64,000 bases of DNA from assembly GCA_964525395.1 (NCBI GenBank), contig CAZGGU010000002.1:37452-101451 (forward strand). Direction: 5' to 3'. Each line of letters begins with the position of its first letter. Positions within the stretch are counted from its first letter, which is position 1. Under the pieces are notes generated by a model. It ran no database searches and was not told where the DNA came from. It saw nothing but the letters and a program-made list of their open reading frames with translations. The DNA comes from 2-01-FULL-39-10-A sp964525395. GTDB taxonomy: Bacteria; Patescibacteriota; Microgenomatia; Levybacterales; UBA12049. A program made the position numbers and the translations under genes. Below, piece after piece: positions 32,160-41,288 of this stretch.

Positions 32160-32178
32160 CAAAATACTTCGTATTTTG
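32160..32178. repeat. Perfect hairpin CAAAATAC/GTATTTTG
   Basis: Eight-base-pair stem with a TTC loop, 19 bases downstream of the small membrane-protein gene (minus strand). No T run follows, so it is more like a REP-type palindrome than a terminator. Confidence 0.5.
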
Positions 32179-32196
32179 ATATTGAATTGTTAGGGC

Positions 32197-32421
32197 TTAG
32201 AGTATAACAAGGGCAGCAACAAAAATCAAAATTCCAATTAGTATATTAACTAATGCAAAGTAATTAATCAAGCTAGAAGCTCCCTTATCATTTACCACGC
32301 GGCTCATTGCTCTAGCTTGTTGGAGAATTATCAATAAAAAAATGATATAGATTCCGCTTAATATTAAGAATCCAATTTTCAGTAAATAGTTTTGAAGAAA
32401 AAATATTATTGTTTCAAGCAT
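32197..32421 (-). CDS. Small two-helix membrane protein
   Basis: A 74-residue protein starting MLETIIFFLQNYLLK with two membrane helices (about 15-35 and 55-73) separated by a charged loop (ARAMSRVVNDKGASS). No family recognised. The ATG at 32421 overlaps the end of the PH-protein gene by 8 bases, so it is co-translated. An in-frame acidic extension of 31 codons follows its TAA stop (see findings). Confidence 0.65.
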   Translation of the reverse strand: MLETIIFFLQNYLLKIGFLILSGIYIIFLLIILQQARAMSRVVNDKGASSLINYFALVNILIGILIFVAALVIL

Positions 32422-33160
32422 GGCCACTCTTTCCAATTAAATTATTAATTATTTTTATAACACGTTCTGGATGAGGAACAGCGAGGAATTCGAAATTAGA
32501 GGCAGTGCCTGCAGTCTGCAGATGAACATCACCATAATCGAAAATTGATCTAATAAGGCCAACTTGGACATAGCTTACATCTTCAACTTGCGAGAGTTTA
32601 GTGGCGGAAACATGTTCAACGATTATGTTTGAATAGTCCACATCCATCACTCTAACATTGGTAACAATTGAGATGTTATAAAACCAAGTAAGGTAGTTAA
32701 CAAACATATACCCACTGATTATGACGAAATAGTAAAAAGAATAAATAATTAATTTTGCCTCGGGTGTGAAGAAGGTAAGGGAAATAAATCCAGAATAAAT
32801 TAAAAGTTCTATTCCAATTGGAATTAGAGAGAAGAGAATTGCTTTAATTATCCAGGGTAGGTTAGTAATAAAGTGGCGTCGTAGCATAAGAAGAAGGATT
32901 TCTTGTTCTTGCTGATCCCCAAAAACTACAGATTTAGGATTATCGCAGTATCCTGTAAAAAGATGAAGATGTCTATGCGATTTATCTTGACTTGCGTGTG
33001 ATTCGTGCGGCTTAGTGGTTGACTCTGGACGGAAATTACTGGTTGATGTATTTACGTTTATTATTGGTGAATCGGTCGTAGCTGGTGTAGTGCTCGGTTG
33101 AGCTTCAGGTTGATGTTGGCTTGGCACTGGATTAGTATCGTCAATAAAAATGTCAGGCAT
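32414..33160 (-). CDS. Bacterial PH-domain membrane protein
   Basis: A 248-residue protein. A disordered Pro/Ser/Thr/His-rich N-terminus (1-75) leads to two or three membrane helices (about 98-170) and a bPH_2 (YdbT-like) domain with NISIVTNVRVMDVDYSNIIVEHVSATKLSQVEDVSY and FDYGDVHLQTAG, the family pattern. Function of such proteins is unknown. A TGCTATAAT box lies about 23 bases upstream of the ATG. Forms an operon with the small membrane protein. Confidence 0.8.
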   Translation of the reverse strand: MPDIFIDDTNPVPSQHQPEAQPSTTPATTDSPIINVNTSTSNFRPESTTKPHESHASQDKSHRHLHLFTGYCDNPKSVVFGDQQEQEILLLMLRRHFITNLPWIIKAILFSLIPIGIELLIYSGFISLTFFTPEAKLIIYSFYYFVIISGYMFVNYLTWFYNISIVTNVRVMDVDYSNIIVEHVSATKLSQVEDVSYVQVGLIRSIFDYGDVHLQTAGTASNFEFLAVPHPERVIKIINNLIGKSGHA

Positions 33161-33202
33161 AATATTAGAGATAAGTATGCCTAATTATAGCAAGTTTTGC
33201 AA

Positions 33203-34840
33203 TTATTTTTTCTCTACGTTAAAGAAGGCAAATCCTGATTGAGGAATTGAGAGTCTTCCGGGAGCGCGAAGGTTAAACGCTCTTTTAAAATCATCGCCTG
33301 AGATGTTTACTCCGTTAACAGTAACAGAGTTAGTTGTTCCATTTCCTTGAGAAACAGAAACGCTTGTCGCAGATCCGATTGACCCAGGAGTGACAGATCT
33401 TAACTCATCCATGGAATAAGGATTTCCACCCCAGCAGGAAGTAGTAACAGGGGTAATGCGGGATGTATCCACGCCGCCGCTTCTGAGAGCGATGGCAGCA
33501 TTAACTATGTCAGCCATTTCTTCAGGACTCAGCCACGGATTATCTCTCCCGCATTTATCTGAAGATGTAGAATATCCCTGCGTATACCAAGCTTTATAAA
33601 GCCAAGGAGAGCCACCAACTTTTTCCCATGCTTTATCGATAAAATTACCTCCACCTGATCCGTCAGTGGTGTCCCACCCTCGTGTGGAAGTAAAACCTCC
33701 ATGAGTTGAAGCATAGTAGGTTACTACATCTTCTAATACTTGTCCGCGAGTTGCTTCAACTGCGGCTCGCCAGGCATCTGGAGGACTGCTAGCTTTGCCA
33801 TCGTTATAGACCTGGCATGCTTCTGTCGTGCAGATTTCTGTTCCCTGAGATTTATACCTATAAGCATAAGTTCTAGCAGCAATTGCCTGCGCTTTAAGAG
33901 CCTCTGGATGCCAGCTGGAGGGCATTTCTGCAATTCCCATCATATATCGTCCTTCGAAATCCATGGCTCCGAAACCGGCAACGTTAATAGTTCCTCCAGT
34001 ATCTTTGGCTACTGGATCTTTGCCGTAGTAAGCGTTAAGAATTTGTGCTGCGGTTTGCCCATTTTGTGCTCTTCCTCTGGCACCATATTGACTCATGCCT
34101 TTTCTGTGAGTATGCGCTCCGAAAGAAAATACTGCAAAATATCCAGCAGGGGCTGATTCGCGAAATCCTTTGATAGAAGCTTTGTAGTCATCTGCCAAAT
34201 CACTGTCTCCTACGTTGGCGTTAAATCCACCAGATCTGGCATTAATAATCGATTGTTGTTTGGCTGAAAGATCAGCAATTTTACCTGATAATTCTGTTTG
34301 ATACTTTTGTGCATCTCCAATTACTTTATCTAAGTTGATTTTAAGTTCGGCTAGTCGAATTTTTTCACTTTCCAAATCTTTTTTCTTTTTTTCTAAGCCT
34401 TGAAGAGTAAGAGCGATATTAGTTATTTTTTCTTTGTCTTGGTCAGCAGCAGCTTTATGATATGCAAGAAGTCTGGTTACCTCAGATGCGCTTGTCCCTG
34501 AAATAAAGGTGAGAAGAGGAGAATTATAATAGCTTTTAATATAGAAATCACGAATCGCGATATTCAACTCGTCCGTTTGTTTTTCTAGCTGCTTGTAGCC
34601 ATCGTCAATTTCTTTTTGTTTTTGTGCAGTATCATACTCGATATAAGCTACTCTTTTTTTAATTCCATCCACCTGAGCTATTAATGGACTAGTAGCAGCT
34701 TTTGATTGATTTAAAGCGCTAGTTAAATCATTTATTTGTTTTCCTAAATCATCTAACTCATCACCTCTGGCTGTTTGAGTACCAAGAAATAAGGAGCTGG
34801 TTAAAAGTAGCAAAAATGTAAGTGTAAAAAGTTTGGGCAT
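33203..34840 (-). CDS. SpoIID/LytB-domain protein with N-terminal coiled coil
   Basis: A 545-residue exported protein. Signal peptide MPKLFTLTFLLLLTSSLFLGTQTARG; coiled coil about 27-200, like PcsB/EnvC-type wall-hydrolase regulators; then a SpoIID domain (about 225-500) with GHRKGMSQYGARGRA-type start (HTHRKGMSQYGARG), GIAEMPSSWHPEALKAQAIAARTYA and STHGG. SpoIID proteins cleave or bind glycan strands lacking stem peptides. Promoter TGATATAAT ends six bases before the ATG. Confidence 0.87.
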   Translation of the reverse strand: MPKLFTLTFLLLLTSSLFLGTQTARGDELDDLGKQINDLTSALNQSKAATSPLIAQVDGIKKRVAYIEYDTAQKQKEIDDGYKQLEKQTDELNIAIRDFYIKSYYNSPLLTFISGTSASEVTRLLAYHKAAADQDKEKITNIALTLQGLEKKKKDLESEKIRLAELKINLDKVIGDAQKYQTELSGKIADLSAKQQSIINARSGGFNANVGDSDLADDYKASIKGFRESAPAGYFAVFSFGAHTHRKGMSQYGARGRAQNGQTAAQILNAYYGKDPVAKDTGGTINVAGFGAMDFEGRYMMGIAEMPSSWHPEALKAQAIAARTYAYRYKSQGTEICTTEACQVYNDGKASSPPDAWRAAVEATRGQVLEDVVTYYASTHGGFTSTRGWDTTDGSGGGNFIDKAWEKVGGSPWLYKAWYTQGYSTSSDKCGRDNPWLSPEEMADIVNAAIALRSGGVDTSRITPVTTSCWGGNPYSMDELRSVTPGSIGSATSVSVSQGNGTTNSVTVNGVNISGDDFKRAFNLRAPGRLSIPQSGFAFFNVEKK

Positions 34841-34846
34841 CTAGAT

Positions 34847-34948
34847 ATTATATCATCCCAATAAAACTATATCTAATTTGAATTCAGTTTGATTTAGCGA
34901 TCTATATTAGGGTTAAAATGTTGACAATATTTTTCGGTGTGATATAGT
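34847..34948. promoter_or_regulatory. Divergent promoters of SpoIID and LytR_C genes
   Basis: Leftward: TGATATAAT (TATAAT 34847-34852), six bases, ATG 34840. Rightward: TTGACA (34921-34926), 16 bases, TATAGT (34943-34948), eleven bases, ATG 34960. Both predict leaders of zero to about four bases. Confidence 0.7.
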
Positions 34949-34959
34949 AACCGAGCCAA

Positions 34960-35550
34960 ATGGAAGAAATATCTTATAACACAACACCAACTCGCACTAA
35001 GAGGAAAGTGCCAAAAAGACTTATAATTTTTATTGTTTTCTTTATTATCATTTTGGCACTCATTGGTGGTTTAATCTTCTTTGTAACACGCGATTCTTCA
35101 GACAATTCTAATGCAGAGCAAACAATTACTCTTCCTGAAGAAACACAAACTGAAGAACAGCCTGTGGTTACGGAAACTGAAACTCCAACTCCTGAGGAAA
35201 CAGAGGCTCCAACGAAAGCCACTACTCCCACAAAAGGACCAACTCCGACAGGATCAAGTTCTAGCAACACTAATTCATCTGTAAAAGTAGCTATTCAAAA
35301 TGGAAGTGGCGAATCAGGGGTAGCTGGAACAGCAAGTAACTTAGTAAAAGAAGCTGGTTTTACAATAGCTTCTACTGGAAATGCTGATAATTTTGATTAC
35401 GAAGATGTTACGATTAAGATAAAAGCTTCCAAAAAAAGCTTCCTTTCAGCTCTCGAGGATTCACTCTCAGGTGACTATACTATTGGGACAACTTCTTCAG
35501 ATCTTCCTGAGTCCACCACTTACGATGCTCTTGTAATCATTGGAAAATAA
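34960..35550 (+). CDS. Membrane-anchored LytR_C domain protein
   Basis: A 196-residue protein: basic cytoplasmic N-terminus, one membrane helix (about 20-44, RLIIFIVFFIIILALIGGLIFFV), a Thr/Pro/Glu stalk, and a LytR C-terminal domain (about 105-196) beginning VKVAIQNGSGESGVAGTASNLVKEAGF and ending YDALVIIGK. The LytR/CpsA/Psr ligase domain is absent. Likely an extracytoplasmic wall-associated protein. Confidence 0.85.
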   Translation: MEEISYNTTPTRTKRKVPKRLIIFIVFFIIILALIGGLIFFVTRDSSDNSNAEQTITLPEETQTEEQPVVTETETPTPEETEAPTKATTPTKGPTPTGSSSSNTNSSVKVAIQNGSGESGVAGTASNLVKEAGFTIASTGNADNFDYEDVTIKIKASKKSFLSALEDSLSGDYTIGTTSSDLPESTTYDALVIIGK

Positions 35551-35565
35551 TCATAGACTTATTCC

Positions 35566-36195
35566 ATGGGAATAGCTCCTTCAATTCTGGAAAATAATTG
35601 GGAAGATATCGAAAAAAAACTCAAGATTTGCCAAGGATTTGCTCGCACGATTCACGTTGATTTTATCGATGGTAAATTTGCTCCAAACACAACGTTTTTA
35701 GACTTTGCTCCATTTAAAGAATATTCAGAATATTTCGTTCTTGAAGCGCATTTAATGGTGGAGAATCCAATCCAGTATTTAGATCCACTTTTTTCTGCAG
35801 GATTTAAAAAAGTAATTGCTCAGGTAGAGAAACTTCCTGACCAAGTAGAATTTGTCGCAAAGGCACAGCTCTTGGGAAGCGTTGGTTTGGCTCTTGATCT
35901 AGATACTTCGATTTCTGCCATTACTGTTAATAAAGATGATTTAGATCAAATACTTTTAATGAGCGTTAAGGCAGGCGCAGCACATCAAGAGTTTGATTCA
36001 TCAGTTTTGGAGAAATTAAGAAATTTAAAAGAAGAATATTTAGGAGAAATTGAAATAGACGGAGGAGTAAACGTAAAAAACATTAAAACTCTTTTTGACG
36101 AAGGGGCTATGAGTTTTTCTGTAAATAGTTTTATTTTCAGCGCAGAGAATTCAGAAGCACAGTTTAGGCTACTCGAATCCAAGATTGATTATTAA
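35566..36195 (+). CDS. Ribulose-phosphate 3-epimerase family protein, divergent
   Basis: A 209-residue TIM-barrel protein of the Rpe family. APSILE at the N-terminus, HVDFIDGKFAPNTTF (family HxDVMDGxFVPN; metal ligands H and D kept), AHLMVENP and EIDGGVN are present. The phosphate-binding MSVNPGFGGQ loop is replaced by MSVKAGAAHQEF, which lacks the glycine-rich element. It could be a true epimerase or a paralogue with another substrate. A TTGTAA-17-TAGACT promoter inside the preceding gene end lies six bases before the ATG. Overlaps the convergent PBP gene by 4 bases. Confidence 0.72.
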   Translation: MGIAPSILENNWEDIEKKLKICQGFARTIHVDFIDGKFAPNTTFLDFAPFKEYSEYFVLEAHLMVENPIQYLDPLFSAGFKKVIAQVEKLPDQVEFVAKAQLLGSVGLALDLDTSISAITVNKDDLDQILLMSVKAGAAHQEFDSSVLEKLRNLKEEYLGEIEIDGGVNVKNIKTLFDEGAMSFSVNSFIFSAENSEAQFRLLESKIDY

Positions 36196-38978
36196 GGCTG
36201 AGGTTTTGGACTGTTTTCATTTAGAACCAGAGGCCTGCAGAAATCTCTTCCTTCACTTCCTCTAACGAAGTATTCATTTTTACCCCCGCAAGACTTAGTG
36301 ACTATATTTACAGGAACTTCATATACCTCATCGCTTGGCTTGTCGCCGGCAAGCATGTTTTTCATAATTTTATTCCAAATTGGAGCTGCGCCAGTAATAC
36401 CTGAAGCTAGGATTGGATTCATTGGGGTATTATCATTATTTCCTACCCAGACAGCTACTAAATTACCTGGCGTGTAGCCTATGGTCCAGTTGTCTCTTTT
36501 GTTATCTGTCGTACCTGTTTTAACTGAAACAGTGTGCCCCGGGATGACTAAAGGTGAGTTAAGGCCAAACTCCATTGCGCGCGCTTGGTTGTCAGCTAAA
36601 ATATTGGAAATAATGTAAGCTACTTCAGCTGGAAGAACTTGTTTTTCTTTAACGTTTTTCTTTTCTTCAAGAACAGCTCCTTGATAGGTGGTTACTTTAA
36701 GAAGTGGGTTCAAATCTACTCTTTTACCACTGTTTGAAAGAGTCCCATAAACGGTAGCCATATCTGTCATTTTAGCTTCAGCCGCGCCTAAAGTTACGGC
36801 CAAGCCATATTGATCTGGATTTCCCCAAGATGATACACCCATATTTTCTGCGAGCCCAACCATATTAGCAATTCCTACTTGGTTAAGGGTTTTAACAGCT
36901 GGGATATTTATTGAATTTCCAAGAGCGTAGCGAAGGCTTATGTTGCCTCTAAATCTTCCGTCATAATTTACTGGTGAGTAAGGTGGTGCTCCAGGAGAAG
37001 CGAATGAGACAGGGGTGTCAGGGATATTAGTCGCTGCAGTGTAGCCGTTCATTAATGCTGCGGAGTATGTAATGACTTTTACGGTGGAGCCTGGTTGACG
37101 AAGGGCAGTGGTTACATTGTAATTAGAATCAAAATAATCTTTTCCTCCAACCATAGCTAGGATATCTCCATTTTTAGGATTGGTTATTAACGCTCCTGCA
37201 TTAGTGAAGTTAAGATACTTGCCGTTTTCAACCTCAGCACTAATAATATCCTGCGCCATCTCCTGCTTGTTAACATCAAGCGATGTGATAACGGTTAATC
37301 CGCCGCGCTCGACCATATTAATTCCATATTTTTGAATAAGGAGATCTTTTACATACATGACGAAATGTGGTGCCTTAATAGCTTCCTGAGGAGGTTTGAA
37401 AGTTAGCTTTTCCTTATATGCTTTATCAGCCTCTTTCTGAGAAATATATTTAGCATTAACCATCTGGTCAAGAACTTGTTTTTGTCTATTTTTCCAAAGA
37501 TTGTCATTTTGGTGAGGTGAATAAACACTTGGTGCTTGAGGCAAGCCTGCTAAGAAAGCTGACTCAGCTAGATCAATTTCAGATACACTTTTGCCAAAAT
37601 ATGTCTGTGCGGCTGCTTCTGCGCCCCAAGCAGTTCCACCGTAAGGAACTTGATTCAAATACATTTCTAAGATTTCGTCTTTCGTATAAATCCTGTTTGC
37701 CCAAACTGCTAAAACAATTTCTTTGACCTTGCGTTCAATTGAGCGCTCAGGTGTTAAGAGTCTTGCTTTAATAAGTTGCTGGGTAATAGTGGAGCCTCCC
37801 TGAAGCGGTTTTCCAGTAACGTCAGCATATGCGCTTCTGGCAATTCCTGTTACATCAAATCCAGGAGTTGTGTAAAAGTTTTTATCTTCAATCGCGATAG
37901 TCGCATTTTTTAAATTGTTGGGAACCTTGGAAAGAGGAACATTGGTTCTATTTTGATTTGCATAAATTTGATAAAGAAGAACTTTGTTTCTGTCATAAAT
38001 TTTCGTTGTTTGGGAAACTTCTTGATTAGCTAGAGTATGTGGGTTTGGTAAGCTTTGGACAAATAAAAAGCCTGCCATTGGTAAAAAGAAAAAGAAAAAT
38101 GAGAATGTTACTCCAACAAAAAGATATTTAAATCTGGTGCCAAAAGGCACGCGAATAGGATTGATTCTTTTTCTACCGCGTTTGCCATGTCTTAGATGGG
38201 GAAGGGAGAGGCTTGGTAGCGAAGGCTTTGGAAGTTTTGGTTTTGGCAAAGAGATGCTTGGTAGAGCAATTTTAGGTAACGATATATTTGGCAAATTAAC
38301 TTCTGGCATGGAGACAGACGGTTTTGAAATTGAAACACTTGGTAAGGCTGGTTTTGAAATTGTTGGTTTGGGAACGGAAATCGAAGGCAGTTCTGGTTTG
38401 GAGACTTTTGGTAAAGTTATTTGTGGCTTGTTGATTTTGGGCAAGCTAAACTTAGGTAAAGCTATTTTAGGAAAAGTGAATGTTGGGATTACAATCGTTG
38501 GCCGTTTTATATTCGGTCGTTCGATCTTAGGAACGGGAATTCGAAGTTTATAGCTAGATTTTTCAATACTAAATTCAGGAACAATAAGTTTAAATTTAGG
38601 CTTAATCTTTTTAAGATTTATATTAAAACTAAGCTGAGGAATTTTAAGTTCTGGAGCTTTAACTCTAGGAAAATCAATAGAGAACTCAGGTTTTCTGAAG
38701 CTAATATTTGGTTTTTGGATATTGGGCTTGGAGAACTTTAATTTGTCGCTTAATTTATCAGACGAATATATTTCCGTTTCGACAACTTTTTCACTTTTTA
38801 GTATGTTGATATTTTTTAGCCTATAAAAATCAGGAGTCTTAATGCTCGCTCTGTTTTTTGAAAATGAAATAACCCCCCTAAAAATTTTCGCGAAAAAGCC
38901 GAAGATGAGAAGAACTACATCTCCGATAAAAATCAATATTTTAGCTACGAAAACAACATAAAGTTGAAAGTATTTCAT
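36192..38978 (-). CDS. Class A penicillin-binding protein with long Pro-repeat N-terminus
   Basis: A 928-residue bifunctional peptidoglycan synthase. GT51 motifs EDKNFYTTPGFD and QGGSTITQQLIK; transpeptidase motifs SxxK (STVK in RQPGSTVK), SxN (NSINIP) and KTGTTD. The membrane anchor before the catalytic part lies near 287-310. Before it is an unusual region: a hydrophobic segment (1-35), then about 240 residues of LPKxxLPKP-type repeats (Pro at 7-8 residue intervals). The other class A PBP downstream lacks this. It polymerises and cross-links wall glycan. Confidence 0.93.
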   Translation of the reverse strand: MKYFQLYVVFVAKILIFIGDVVLLIFGFFAKIFRGVISFSKNRASIKTPDFYRLKNINILKSEKVVETEIYSSDKLSDKLKFSKPNIQKPNISFRKPEFSIDFPRVKAPELKIPQLSFNINLKKIKPKFKLIVPEFSIEKSSYKLRIPVPKIERPNIKRPTIVIPTFTFPKIALPKFSLPKINKPQITLPKVSKPELPSISVPKPTISKPALPSVSISKPSVSMPEVNLPNISLPKIALPSISLPKPKLPKPSLPSLSLPHLRHGKRGRKRINPIRVPFGTRFKYLFVGVTFSFFFFFLPMAGFLFVQSLPNPHTLANQEVSQTTKIYDRNKVLLYQIYANQNRTNVPLSKVPNNLKNATIAIEDKNFYTTPGFDVTGIARSAYADVTGKPLQGGSTITQQLIKARLLTPERSIERKVKEIVLAVWANRIYTKDEILEMYLNQVPYGGTAWGAEAAAQTYFGKSVSEIDLAESAFLAGLPQAPSVYSPHQNDNLWKNRQKQVLDQMVNAKYISQKEADKAYKEKLTFKPPQEAIKAPHFVMYVKDLLIQKYGINMVERGGLTVITSLDVNKQEMAQDIISAEVENGKYLNFTNAGALITNPKNGDILAMVGGKDYFDSNYNVTTALRQPGSTVKVITYSAALMNGYTAATNIPDTPVSFASPGAPPYSPVNYDGRFRGNISLRYALGNSINIPAVKTLNQVGIANMVGLAENMGVSSWGNPDQYGLAVTLGAAEAKMTDMATVYGTLSNSGKRVDLNPLLKVTTYQGAVLEEKKNVKEKQVLPAEVAYIISNILADNQARAMEFGLNSPLVIPGHTVSVKTGTTDNKRDNWTIGYTPGNLVAVWVGNNDNTPMNPILASGITGAAPIWNKIMKNMLAGDKPSDEVYEVPVNIVTKSCGGKNEYFVRGSEGRDFCRPLVLNENSPKPQP

Positions 38979-39055
38979 ATTTTTAATGAGCAGGGGAAGA
39001 TTACACGGAGATTATACAAGATTGCGATTTTTTTGGGAAGAGGGGAGTTTAAAAT

Positions 39056-41221
39056 TTATTGTCCTGGAGTAGGTGAAGGAGTTGTGCTTGGATGAGGACA
39101 GTCTACGCAATAACGGTCTCCTGTATCATCCGTCACGACATATTGTTCTTTAGCCTCTATATTATCGGTTTGGCCTGGTTTTGCAAGATCTTGGGTTGAT
39201 TTGTCAATCCAAACGCTGGTTTTGCCTGGATCACGACGCTTTGGAAATTTATCTTTGATGAAATAATCTGAAGTAGTTTCGCATTGTGCGCCTGGAGCAG
39301 GAAATAATCCTGATTGTTTACAAACGCTAAGTTTTAGTACATTTTTAGGCTGAGTATAGGGCGTTGTTTTTTTACCGTCCAGCACAAAAGTCATAATATT
39401 ATGCCAAATCGGAGAAGCTCCTGCGACACCGGAGGATACGCCAGACATCGGAGTATTATCATTATTTCCTACCCAGGATGCTACTAAATAATTTGGTGTG
39501 TATCCAAAAGTCCAGTTATCTTTATAGTCATTAGTAGTTCCAGTTTTAACTGAAACAGTTTGATCTCTAATTACTAAATCTGAATTTGCACCAAACCCTA
39601 GAAGTCTAGCTCGATTATCGGCAAGCATATCTGAAACGATAAATGCTACTTCTTCAGGTAGAATTTTTTTGCCAAAAATAGGTGATTTAACGTCTTTTTT
39701 CTCCAGGACTTTGCCTTTAGAATCTTTAACTTCTAAAATTGGATTAAGATCCACCCTATATCCTTTATTAGCAAACACGCCAAATGCTGTAGCCATATCT
39801 ACCATTCTGATCTCTCCTCCCCCTAGGGTTAGTGAGAGTCCATATCTTTCTGGATCGGTCAGAGTAGTGAGTCCCATTGCTGAAGCTGTAGCCATCATGT
39901 TTTCTATACCATTTAATTTAAGCATTTTTACTGCTGGAATATTAAGAGAGGAGCCTAAAGAATCTCTCATAGAGACTACGCCATGAAATTTTCCATCATA
40001 ATTTCTAGGACAATAGCCTTTTCCTCCACCCTGAGGAAAGCAGATTTCTTTATCCACGAAAGTAGTGGCAGGACTGTAGCCATTTTGAATACCCACAGCA
40101 TAATTAATTGGTTTGATTGATGAGCCCGGTTGGCGATGGGCTAGGGTGATATTTACGTTGCCATCAATTGAGTTATCGAAGTAATCTTTACTTCCTACCA
40201 TGGCTAAAATATCACCATTGGAGGGATTGGTAACTAGCGCAGCGCCATTGGAAACTCTCGCGAATTTTAACTTAGCTACTTCGGTAGCTACAGCTAGTTC
40301 TGCGAATTCTTGGATAGGCAAATCAAGTGTGGTTTTTACTTTAAATCCGCCTTCTTCCGTAAATTTTTTACCATATTTTTCAGTAAGCAGATCGCGAACA
40401 TATAAAACGAAATGTGGAGCCTTAATATTGTTAGAAATATTTTTGTATTTTAGTTTTTCAGCTTTAGCTTTTTTCTCCTGATCTGCGGTGATAAAGCCCT
40501 GTTCACGCATAGCTTTTAGCACTTGCTCTTGTCTCTCTTTGGCATATTCTGGATGAGATCCAAACGGAGAATAAAGAGATGGGCTCTGAGGAAGACCAGC
40601 CAGAAGAGCCGATTCAGCTAGATCAAGTTCTTTGGCACTTTTTCCGAAATAAGTCTGTGCTGCAGCTTCAATTCCATAAGCAGTTCCGCCATAAGGAATT
40701 TGATTAAGATAAAGCTCAAGTATTTTATCTTTGGAGTACAAAGTTTCTGTGGCAAAAGCGAGAATGATTTCTTTCACTTTTCTTTTATATGTTTGCTCTG
40801 GGGTTAAAAGACTACTTTTAATAAGCTGTTGCGTTAAAGTTGAACCCCCTTGAGTTGCTTTTCCGGTAACATTACCCACCAGAGCCCTCCCAATTCCCCT
40901 AAAGTCTATTGGCCCATGGTGATAAAAATCTTTATCTTCAATTGCGATAGTCGCATTTTGCACGTTTTTAGGAATATCCTTTAGAGGAATTTGAACTCTG
41001 TTTTTTTCTGAGTAAACATTATAAAGAAGCTTTCCGTTTCGATCATAAATTTGACTAGACTCAGGAATGTTGGTTGGATTATTAAGTCTAGTAGGTGAGG
41101 GAAGATCTTTAAGAATGAAAAGGTACATTGCGATGATGGCAACAATCATCAGCGCGATTAAGACAAAACCCAAATACTTTTTGCCACGAGTACTTTTCCA
41201 CACTTTTTTAACCTTTTTCAT
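39056..41221 (-). CDS. Class A penicillin-binding protein (PBP1a-like)
   Basis: A 721-residue bifunctional peptidoglycan synthase. Basic N-terminus and membrane anchor (about 15-34); GT51 motifs EDKDFYHHGPIDFRG and QGGSTLTQQLIK; transpeptidase motifs SxxK (SSIK in RQPGSSIK), SSLN and KTGTTN; a C-terminal Cys-containing region ending in a Pro/Thr tail. Close paralogue of the neighbouring 928-residue PBP. TGTTATAAT ends nine bases before the ATG. Confidence 0.94.
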   Translation of the reverse strand: MKKVKKVWKSTRGKKYLGFVLIALMIVAIIAMYLFILKDLPSPTRLNNPTNIPESSQIYDRNGKLLYNVYSEKNRVQIPLKDIPKNVQNATIAIEDKDFYHHGPIDFRGIGRALVGNVTGKATQGGSTLTQQLIKSSLLTPEQTYKRKVKEIILAFATETLYSKDKILELYLNQIPYGGTAYGIEAAAQTYFGKSAKELDLAESALLAGLPQSPSLYSPFGSHPEYAKERQEQVLKAMREQGFITADQEKKAKAEKLKYKNISNNIKAPHFVLYVRDLLTEKYGKKFTEEGGFKVKTTLDLPIQEFAELAVATEVAKLKFARVSNGAALVTNPSNGDILAMVGSKDYFDNSIDGNVNITLAHRQPGSSIKPINYAVGIQNGYSPATTFVDKEICFPQGGGKGYCPRNYDGKFHGVVSMRDSLGSSLNIPAVKMLKLNGIENMMATASAMGLTTLTDPERYGLSLTLGGGEIRMVDMATAFGVFANKGYRVDLNPILEVKDSKGKVLEKKDVKSPIFGKKILPEEVAFIVSDMLADNRARLLGFGANSDLVIRDQTVSVKTGTTNDYKDNWTFGYTPNYLVASWVGNNDNTPMSGVSSGVAGASPIWHNIMTFVLDGKKTTPYTQPKNVLKLSVCKQSGLFPAPGAQCETTSDYFIKDKFPKRRDPGKTSVWIDKSTQDLAKPGQTDNIEAKEQYVVTDDTGDRYCVDCPHPSTTPSPTPGQ

Positions 41222-41288
41222 CTAATTTTGATTATAACACCGTCTGAGTTTAGAAGACAAAACTATAACTATTATATATAATGAAGGA

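Noticed and set aside
38137..38553. Plus-strand Gly-rich frame with repeats
   Set aside because: It is the antisense of the PBP Pro-repeat region.
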